Below are positions 56,069 through 64,000 of a DNA stretch of 64,000 nt, one piece after another. A program made the translations under genes and the position numbers. Positions within the stretch are counted from its first letter, which is position 1. Each line of letters opens with the position of its first letter. This stretch comes from Forficula auricularia (Eukaryota > Arthropoda > Insecta > Dermaptera > Forficulidae): the NCBI GenBank assembly GCA_024734495.1, contig JALMQS010000073.1, forward strand, positions 2,364,575 to 2,428,574, read 5' to 3'. The notes below the pieces were generated by a model. The model was not told where the DNA came from and searched no databases. It saw only the letters and a program-made list of their open reading frames with translations.

Positions 56069-56517
56069 TAAGTGGATCATTGATGAGGCAGTCCAAAGAA
56101 GAAGATAATTTACACTATCTTTTATTCATAAAACCGTATGTCTCGAGATAACCTCCCTTCTTCAAGTTTGAAAGTCAGTCAATGCGACATTCCCTTTCTG
56201 TCTCCTCTTTCAGTGGCAGTAACAATAATATATTGTATTTCATTCTCAGCAGAATTATAATGTGACATTATAATTCTGCTGAGAATGATATACAATATAT
56301 TATTGTTACTGCCACTGAAAGAGGAGACAGAGGGGAATGCCGCATTGGATTTCCTTCACTGACTTTTCAAAACCCTGAAGAAGGAGGGAATATCCTCCGA
56401 AACGTCGGTTTTATGAATAAAAAGATAGTGTAAATTATCTTCTTCTTTTTTTGGACTGCCTCATCAATATCCACTTAATTCACTTATCAGTCCGTCTCCA
56501 AAAATTACTCCAATCTT
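56069..56517. mobile_element. Hammerhead fold-back nested in a repeat, 12-bp TSD
   Basis: The direct repeat ATTATTATATAC lies at 56057-56068 and 56518-56529; removing the insert restores the host repeat arm. Inside, inverted arms meet near 56263 (TTATAATTCTGCTGAGAATG and its partner), extending out to AGGCAGTCCAAAGAAGAAGA and its inverted copy near 56430-56462. The left arm's minus-strand hammerhead is decayed, the right arm's plus-strand one intact (56369-56412). The right tail TTATCAGTCCGTCTCC links it to the 15.7- and 39.2-kb elements. Confidence 0.88.
56369..56412 (+). ncRNA. Hammerhead ribozyme-like motif, best copy
   Basis: Helix I AAAACC (56369-56374) with GGTTTT (56407-56412), perfect 6 bp; core CTGAAGA (56375-56381); an extra A; helix II GGAGG/CCTCC (56383-56387 with 56394-56398), perfect 5 bp; GAAA (56399-56402); helix III ACGT (self-complementary, 56402-56405); C at the cleavage position (56406). 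Everything needed for a hammerhead is present apart from the added base before helix II. The 2-bp-deep helix III suggests activity as a dimer, as described for short-helix-III hammerheads. Confidence 0.85.
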
Positions 56518-57250
56518 ATTATTATATACCTTTTAGTGTAGTTTATTTGATTTTTGAGATATTATTATTTTATTTGTTGCATTTAATTTTTTTGAATTCG
56601 GTTTTATTTTTTTTTTTTATAAAAATTATTTTTATTTTTCTCTTTTTAGTGATGTTATTAATAGTGACTTAATATAATACCTTGCATGCATCTCGTAAGA
56701 GAAAGCGTCGGGCGAATGAATCAGAAAATTAAAAAAAATTCAATTCATAAATATAGTAATTCTCTCGAAACGTTTGCGGGTTTTAAATGAATGTTTTAAG
56801 ATTTTTTTATAAAAGATTATATATATTATAATTTCGATTATATGCTCATAAGAATTGGAGATTTACGTTATTTCGTCATTGATCATATCATCAGAACTTG
56901 ACCAAATTAATATGGGACCACCCCTAAGGTACCCCTTTCCAATAAAAAAAGAATAATCGAAATCGGTACACGTGGCAAAAAGTTCTCACTGAACATACAT
57001 AAAATAAATAAATAAATAGATATCTTGACTATCTTGGAGCTATGCTGATCCAAACTCAGAAAGAATCATTCAAATCGGTTCATAAGCAAAGAAGTTATGC
57101 CTGAACAAACATATCAAAAAAGGTCCAATACCAATGAAATTTATATTTAGACTGAACCCAATGCAAAAAAATCATTTTAAATCGGTTCATAATTGGCGAA
57201 GATATCAGGTAACATAGACACAAAAAATAAAAATTCAGTCGAATTGAGAA

Positions 57251-58325
57251 AATTCAAATCTAAAATTATCAAGTTCAATGGTTAGGTTTATATATAAAAT
57301 TCACGTAAAAAAACGTATTTTGATGCCGTTTTACATCATTTGAAAGTGGAAAAAAATTCAGTCTAATTCTAATTAATGTGATCTTAACAGGGATATTTTT
57401 ACCCTTTGTTAAAACAAAATTCTACTCCACAAATAATTCGACCCCTCTTAAAATAATCTTCCGATTATAATTTTACAACTGTTTTTAATTTCAGGGTAAA
57501 TGAATACATAAAACTCGTAAATTTCAAGTTAATATTTTATTTAATTATAGTAGCTCAATTTTAAATCAGTCGACCCCGCAAAATTTTACAAATGAAAATG
57601 AATTCTTTGAGTGACGCGAAACATAACAGATATCAGATAGGTCCACCTCACAGGGTAGCCACTTAGGCAGGATTGATTTTTTTGGCACCCAAGTTTGATA
57701 TCCGAGTGGGTAAAACCAAGGCTTCTGACTCGTACTAAAAAATTATCCATATTAGGATTTAGTAAAAGATAATATCAGGTGATTTCTTTGGCACTTCTTC
57801 ATTTTGAACACATTTCCAGTCATACACCATGTTCTAATATTTATTGTCCACTTCGATACAATTCCGTTCTCTTTACGAGATTTTATTTAAATCTCTTGAA
57901 CGATTTTTCATCTATCATTTTCTATTTTTCAATATGCCAATCGGCTGTAATTTGCTTTCTGCATTCTGGGCGGCTATGTTTACTCAAATTCTTATTTTTC
58001 TATTATACATTTGTTCTCTTCAAAAAGCAGATGACAAATCTTTCTTCCAGGATATTTACATTCATTTACCTTATATATTTACTTACCATTTCCTTTCGGA
58101 AATTTTTCTTTTCTTCATGCTGCTGCAAAAACATAATATTTAAAGACAAACAACTAAGCAAATAATATTTTCTTTTACAATTTATTTTTAATATTATAAG
58201 CAATGAAGGACTCTCTTCTTCACAAAAACAACTAAAAGAAATTCTCGTTTGTTTAATTTATTTCCTAGCTTGCGTTTTATTAATATTAAATGTCCTCTGA
58301 AGTCCGAAATCGCTTAACTTTACAA

Positions 58326-58356
<31 letters not shown>

Positions 58357-59162
58357 TTCCTCGACCTGCTTAGAGACACAAGTCCTCGGTGGCTAGATCC
58401 TCCAAACATCAATACAATACAAAAAAAGAATAAGAAAAAAAAATTCAGTCGAATTGAGTAACTCCTCCTTTTTTTGAAACCGGTTAAAAAAATAGAAATG
58501 TATGCTCATTAACAAATAGCATGACCATGTTTCTACCAAAAGACAAAAAGTAATTTAAAAATTCTGCTCAAAAACCTGATACCAGGAGCAAGCGACGCAC
58601 TAGCCATCCCGTCATTTGCCATAAGTTGTTAAGGAAACCTTGTCAAAACCTTAACAAGGATGGTTTGACCTCTCTCTACCTCAGCTAATCTCTGCTTGTG
58701 AGAACTAAATAACATTTTGTAAAACTCTAGGACTTTAGGACTTGACAAACTTTATAATTGATTTAATCATACTATAATCCCAAGTAGTAATAAATAGACT
58801 GTTCCACAAATCAAATCCAGATCCTACAAATGAATGCAAACCTACATATTAATATCCGAATCAACTAACTTGTAGGAACCAGACCTATTTAAATTAATAC
58901 CATTCTTCCCTAAATCAAAATAACCATCTGAATTATCCTCATAACAAAAACCACCACTGGTTCTTTTCTCGATTAAAAAAAATTAATTAAAGTAGACCGA
59001 TGAGAAAAATAGTTTTATTTTGTATACTTTGAAATTAAGATATTGATCATTTGTTTTAGACCAGCTGTTGTAATTTATATTTCTGACTTCGAAACGATTT
59101 CCTTAATTTGTATCTGATCGCTTTTATTTTAAATAGTATTGGTAGAAAAAAAACCATGACTC
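57251..59162. other. AT-rich DNA, no gene assigned
   Basis: A (TAAA)n run lies at 58328-58352 and a terminal scrap of the 'accgacttc' repeat at 58440-58490. Frames at 57779-58165 and 57844-58143 are F/L/I/Y-rich, overlap in two frames, and carry no domain. A GC-richer patch at 58565-58700 is unexplained. Confidence 0.4.
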
Positions 59163-59802
59163 ATGATGCTGTCGAAAAAAGTACCCTTCATTTTTTTAAA
59201 TTTTATTTTAATTTTCACTTTTTTTTGCAAATTTCATCGAATACGTCATTTTCGTTATTTTTCTTTAACATTAATTTTGTTAAATATATATTGGGACCTT
59301 CACCCCAAAAGGATACTGCTTTGTGTGAGTCAGAAATTAATTCTTGTGACTTAAACCACAGTCCCTGAGATAGAAATCGACCCATTTGAATTTGAATCAG
59401 CCCGTCCTATAAGAAAATCTTAAATTTCCCCTAATTCTATTGCTATAAGCAAGCTATGACTTGTATATAGGATTCTTAGCTATTTCCGATCTTATATATT
59501 CAGAGTTCTTACAAATGGATTAGTCCAAAGATTCCCGAATCATCTTTATTTATTCCTTTTTTGTTCCACAGCGAGAACAATTTTTATTTGACTAAAACTC
59601 GTCGAGACTTGTCATTGGCATGCTTGAACTGGAAGATAGATATATACCAGGCAGGGAATTCAAACCTTATATCGGCGCCTTTTTCAGAAAAATCAATCAT
59701 TTTAATTTCCCCTTGAAACTATGCAACAATTTTATTTCATTGTGAGAACTAATAAACTTTTCAAAACAAAAAAATGTTTTTATAGAAATAACCGCACGCC
59801 TT
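59163..59802 (-). mobile_element. hAT-type non-autonomous element, truncated third copy
   Basis: Inverted relative to the 14.7- and 44.1-kb copies. It retains AAAAAAGTACCCTTCATTTT near one end, ATCTTTATTTATTCCTTTTT in the middle and CCGCACGCC near the other; terminal CAGTGG is lost on at least one side, and the GGATCT block near the 5-prime end is missing. Confidence 0.8.
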
Positions 59803-61199
59803 GCTCGGTACGCTATCGTAAATTTTTATAATTTTTCAAATTTTTTCAGCGAAGTTGAAATTTGACCCCAAAGTCCAGTTTATTAACACAAACATGTACT
59901 GTAACTACAACTATTCAAATGCTTCATAATTCAATTTTTTGAGATTTTTCTATTTTTGAACCGGAAGTTCTGAAATTAGAAAGTCCAAAATTTAATTAAT
60001 TTTTGAGTTCAATCATACAGACATACCTAAACAGTTTCTCCATAATTCAGAAACTTCTAAACATGATAAGAAAAAAAATGAGAGAATTCAATACCACCCG
60101 GTATTGGCTTAGCTTTCTTTCCTAGCCAACTATGTAATATAAATAAAATAAATTAATAATTATATAATCTTGTTCATCATTTTTAAATTCAAATTATAAT
60201 TCGTAGGTATTTGGGCTTAAGCTATAAATCAAATCAAAATTAATTTAATCACAGCGTTTCGTTTTTTTCAGTACTTTTTTAATCTCTTAATATGATTAGA
60301 TATATAACACATAGCTTCTAAAGCTTAATTTTTATTTAAATTACACATAGTAAATTTCAACAAAAATTCAATATCAACTATCTCGTTTCGATCGACTTAT
60401 TTTGCTATCGTTTTCATATGCGTGCCCAATCCAAATTTAAGTTAACTGTAGTTGGGTTCACTAAATAGCTATAATTAATTATGTATGATTTAAATAAATA
60501 TTTAACTTCTTTAAATTGGTTGTTTCACACTTAAATATATTTTTATTAACTTTGAGTAATTAAAACGAAGAATATTTAAAAAGACTAACTTGAAATAATC
60601 GAAGAGGAAAAATGTCCAAATTAATTTAATTTTGTTTGATTTATTTGAGGTCAATATACCTACCAATTCCATATAAATAATAGAATTTATCGCTGTTTGA
60701 AAGAATGTGTTGAAAGTCCTAGGTGAAATATTGTAGAAACTTGGCATTACTCAGAGGTTTTTTGCGTGCATCTGCTATTTCTTCTAAAGATATCCAAAAC
60801 CGTATCAAAATTATTTATGAATAAGCCAAGAAAAATTTGAGGAATTATTGGCAATATTGTTTTTAATAGGAATGTTTTAATCATTTATTTAATTTATACG
60901 TATATTTGCTTTAAATTACAACTTTCATATTATCAATTTCGGTGTATAAAACTTCCCGCTTGCTTATTATTATTTTTGAGGTCAAATCCTCAGAACACTG
61001 ATGAATAGATTCCTGGGTAATGTGGTGAATTATTTTCTGGCCTGACCCTAGCTGGTTTGTGGGAAATCTGCTGGGTTTTCCATTTATGCAGGACGTCCGC
61101 GCAACGCCATGACCTTAAATGGGAAGTTTCCCAAACATGATGGGCAATCACATATATTTATTTACATTGTATCTGTAGGGGCATCTAGCCCCTTTAATG
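59803..61199. other. AT-rich DNA, nothing assigned
   Basis: The 78-codon minus frame at 60511-60747 has no recognised content. A moderately GC-rich patch at 61020-61145 is unexplained. Confidence 0.35.
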
Positions 61200-61560
61200 T
61201 ACATTTGTTTGATAAAGATAAATCATTGACGTTGTCCTCTGATTGATGCAATTAGAGATATACACACATATATACTAGTATAACAAATATAAAACTCCAT
61301 ATATATATATATAATTTATTTGTTAGTGACTATAATTTAGAAGGGTTGACCTTCATCATCAGTCTTTTTAATTAGAAATCTGTTATTTCTCATGGGTTCA
61401 AATACCCGATTGGATAAAGGTAATTCTTTTTATTAGCTGGTCACTCAACAAACCAACCCTAGAAGCACAATGTTTCAAACTATATAGTAACTATATAGTG
61501 CCTATATATATTCTCAAAATGTCAAGCCTTCGAAACTATGATATAATCTCTAATAAATAA
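61200..61560. repeat. Decayed hammerhead-family element
   Basis: Contains the arm sequence (GTTGTCCTCTGATTGATGCA, 61231) and, on the minus strand at 61327-61364, CTGATGA, an extra T and helix II GAAGG/CCTTC, but TAAA in place of GAAA. A second partial core (CCTTCGAAACTATG) occurs on the plus strand at about 61528. No clean TSD. Confidence 0.65.
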
Positions 61561-61719
61561 ATTAAATATATATTCAATGAACCTAGAATGCTGAAATTTG
61601 GCATACTGGTAAAGACTGACACATTAATAAAGGACGAAATTGAAAAATCGAAACTTTTCCTTCTTCATGGCCTGAAATGAATGGTTTAAATTTATAGGAT
61701 AAATCCAACTTACAAAAAG

Positions 61720-62021
61720 AAGCTTCAATTAAAACGCATGTTTTTCATTTCACATGTCCCTCTATATTTTTTTATTGATTTCACATTTTTAGTTGAAATT
61801 ATTTTCATAAAACTTGGGTTTTACGCATTATTATATATGTCACGAATTACTAGTTACCATATCATGGGATCTTAATAAGAGGGGAGTGGTGGAGGCCCTA
61901 TCAAACAATAATAATAATAATTTAATGCGTAAAAGCCAAGTTTTAGGAAAATAATTTCAACTAAAAATGTGAAATCAATAAAAACATGTGAAATGAAAAA
62001 TATGCGTTTTAATTGAAGTTA
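61720..62021. mobile_element. Inverted-repeat element (MITE-like)
   Basis: AAGCTTCAATTAAAACGCAT at the left and the inverted ATGCGTTTTAATTGAAGTT at the right, with arms of about 110 bp (TTTAGTTGAAATTATTTTCA and partner). The central loop is about 80 bp. No coding sequence. Confidence 0.75.
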
Positions 62022-62229
62022 CTAATAAATTCTCGACTCATTTAATAAATTGATGATGTTGAACTTGACAGCACATTAGATCTCATTACTTTTTTTGGCA
62101 AACGGATTTTATTAATCGAACTTGGCAGTTTTTTACACAAGTGTTTTTGTTGAGATTATATTAACACCAAGCAGAGAACAATCTCTTCTCTTTATGAATT
62201 CACAACACTCTGCCACCCATGGCAAACAA

Positions 62230-62892
62230 ATTATTTTCATTCAAATGTGTTGTATTTTGAGAAAAGGTATATATGGTAAATGTAAATTTGCTGGTTAATA
62301 TAATGTTTTAGTAATAAAACAAGAAAATATGTTTATTTTGAATCAGACCAGCAGAGCTTCTGGTAGATCAATTGCAGAGTTGGTTGCGCTTTAGAATAAT
62401 CAAGCTCAGGCCTGAAGGGCCTTCACCAAGGGAACATATTAACAATCAGCCTGAGGCCTTTCGGCATGGGATACAGGCACGAGGATCTCGGATCCTTGCC
62501 TTGATTACAATTAATTTGTTTGTTTCATCAATTATTTCCGAATATTACACATTCGGTCTATGTCAATTCAACGTTCTAGTTTTGATTTGAACACGCCAAA
62601 TATTATACATAACTCAATCAGGTCATTGTTTTGAAAATGATAATATTTTAAAAATCAATGCTTTGAAAAACATGATAAATCTAATCAGTAATCAGTGGCT
62701 AATATAATTTGAACCGACTCTTTAATATGACTCGCTTTTAATAATCTTCTCATTCTGATTCGGATCTCGTCTTCAAAACATTATGGATTATACACAAATT
62801 TATGAATTCTGCCGAGTTAGAGCTCGTCAAATTTTATAATTCTATTTAATACTTTAGAAGCCAATTTCCGAGAGGATTTATCTTCATCTATC
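62230..62892. other. Unassigned DNA
   Basis: A patch at 62345-62515 is less AT-rich (for example CTCAGGCCTGAAGGGCCTTC) with a short open frame at 62372-62590; no domain is recognised. Confidence 0.3.
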
Positions 62893-63024
62893 ATGACGAA
62901 CAGACGTCGATACCGAATTACAAAATGTGCCGAACCGAAGAATGCCAGATTAAAGAGCGCCTACTGTACCTATTCTATTAAAGACGGCAGCCCAAGAATA
63001 ATGAAAATCACAAATTTCGATTAA
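62893..63024 (+). CDS. Small open frame with coding-like composition, unidentified
   Basis: A 43-codon frame from ATG 62893 to TAA, strongly basic at the start (MTNRRRYRITK) with KNARLKSAYCTYSIKDGSPR later. It is clearly less AT-rich than its flanks and unrelated to any repeat here. It could be a small-protein gene, a first exon, or chance. No homologue comes to mind. Confidence 0.25.
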   Translation: MTNRRRYRITKCAEPKNARLKSAYCTYSIKDGSPRIMKITNFD

Positions 63025-63391
63025 AAGTATTTATTAGAATGTCATTTTCATCCTTTAAAAAAAATCGGATCGTCCCTTCTTCTTAAGGGTTTAAAAGATA
63101 TTTTTGTGAAACCTATCTAGTATTTTAAATTTCAAAAAGTTTCAAGATTTTCTTTACTTTATTTAAAGAGTTTCACCAAGAACCCACACCATTCTCCCTT
63201 AATAAAAAACTTTAAAAGATCTTTGGATGGAACCTCCGTGTATATAGATTTAATTTTTAAATGCAATTAGTTCAAAACTTTGTGTATAGCAGGCTGGAGC
63301 GAGTCAAAATGTTGGAAAACATAAATTAAATTTTATTTAATTCTGGCTATAAACAAAAATCGACCTTTTTGGCTAAATTTAAAATTAATAA

Positions 63392-64000
63392 ATTGACCCG
63401 TTCTGATGTGGCCATCCGCTTGACTTTACCATATACTTCTGGTTGAGTTTGGTACAAGGGCCTAAATTTTAATTTTTTGGCCCTACAACCCCCTTCCCCC
63501 CATTTCGGGCGGTTAGTTTTTGCATTTTTAGTCTTCTGATAGCCCACTGATTATGTATATAAAATTTGGTTGAGTTTGGCCCAAAGGCCTAAATTTTCAT
63601 TTTTTAACCCCCGCTTCCCCCAATTTGGGCAGTTTTTGCATTTTTAGTGTTCTGAGGGTATACAAAATATGGTTGAGTTTTTTCAAATGGCCTAGATTTT
63701 TATTTTTTGACCTCCCCCCCCCCCCCCCCCCTAATTTTAGCACCAGAAAAAACAATATTTTCTTTATTATAGGTTCATTTTATTGTATTTTTTTATTTTT
63801 CTTGTTTTCTTAGTTTGAAAATGTTATAATTTTAAATTTTAATCCCTCCCCCTTCCCCGCTTAATTTTGGGTCGATATGCACCGAAATATAATCAGGTCT
63901 TAATCTCAATGCACCAAAACTACGTATGAAATTTGGTTTTGATGTTCACACTAGTTTTTGAGCTAGCTCGTCCACAAAATTTGGTAACGCACAGACTAAC
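63392..64000 (+). repeat. Copy of the 22-kb dispersed repeat, cut by the window end
   Basis: Begins CCCGTTCTGATGTGGCCATC, contains two to three tandem units with C-runs (the longest at 63714-63731), then the unique part GTCGATATGCACCGAAATAT and GGTAACGCACAGACTAAC at the window edge. Confidence 0.88.

Larger units (their letters stand above)
55733..57250 (+). repeat. 'accgacttc' fold-back repeat, copy 5, interrupted
   Basis: The hairpin half (55733 to about 56610) and tail (to about 57247, GAATTGAGAA) match the 23.9-kb copy. The right arm of the hairpin is split by the hammerhead insertion 56069-56517. The tail carries an extra segment near 56970-57060 (AATCGGTACACGTGGCAAAA), also seen at 18.7 kb. 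Confidence 0.88.

Noticed and set aside
57779..58165. 128-codon plus-strand frame and an overlapping 99-codon frame
   Set aside because: F/L/I/Y-rich in two overlapping frames with no domain; typical of T-rich DNA read in any frame.
58328..58352. Regular short repeats as a possible CRISPR-like array
   Set aside because: Simple (TAAA)n microsatellite; no spacer structure anywhere in the window and the genome is eukaryotic.

Overview
This window looks like intergenic or intronic DNA from an insect (at least an arthropod) nuclear genome. It is very AT-rich and has no bacterial-style gene layout. It contains no intact protein-coding gene that I recognise. Almost everything legible is mobile DNA or its remains: Jockey and CR1/Jockey-like LINE fragments, a decayed Ty3/gypsy element with both LTRs, Tc1 and pogo transposase scraps, hAT-type and Tc1/pogo-type MITEs with clean target-site duplications (TSDs), tRNA-derived SINEs, and large fold-back repeats. 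Exact species is not determinable from what I can see.

Layout. 0-9 kb: a MITE, a GC-rich structured island, a Jockey fragment and a run of hammerhead-bearing insertions. 9.4-11.6 kb: a 263-bp tandem repeat with tRNA-like cloverleaves, then hAT MITEs. 11.9-13.3 kb and 20.8-21.3 kb: a duplicated segment joined to a LINE fragment. 14.7-17.5 kb: hAT, a hammerhead fold-back, a minisatellite MITE and a SINE. 22-25 kb: a ~120-bp tandem-unit repeat, a pogo-like fragment and a fold-back repeat. 26.3-31.3 kb: Ty3/gypsy on the minus strand. 31.7-37 kb: fold-back repeats, a Tc1-like MITE, a SINE and a Tc1 fragment. 37.9-43.2 kb: fold-backs and hAT/pogo MITEs. 44-50 kb: hAT, a LINE fragment and candidate exons. 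50-57 kb: candidate exons 1 and 2 of one plus-strand gene, and MITEs. 57-64 kb: mostly unassigned AT-rich DNA.

Most interesting result. At least seven short insertions (about 250-450 bp), at 2.0, 7.2, 7.9, 8.4, 15.7, 39.2 and 56.1 kb, are each bounded by a 12-16 bp direct repeat and contain a hammerhead-ribozyme-like core: CTGANGA, helix II, GAAA, a very short self-complementary helix III, the cleavage-site base, then helix I. The cores of the best copies (2201, 7382, 15853 minus, 35091 and 56369) are complete, and helix II pairs in each although its sequence differs. Many copies are head-to-head fold-backs. The 56.1-kb copy sits inside an older repeat. Hammerheads with short helix III are known from Penelope-like retroelements and retrozymes, so the motif class is known; this set of short, TSD-flanked, often inverted units may be a poorly described non-autonomous family.

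Host genes. The best hints are a 53-nt first-exon candidate at 53721 (a start codon followed by a PCNA-binding-like STKVNQFF) that splices in frame to a 44-nt exon at 55054, a 53-nt minus-strand exon at 47019-47071, and a possible terminal exon at 13077-13271 on the minus strand. All are tentative.
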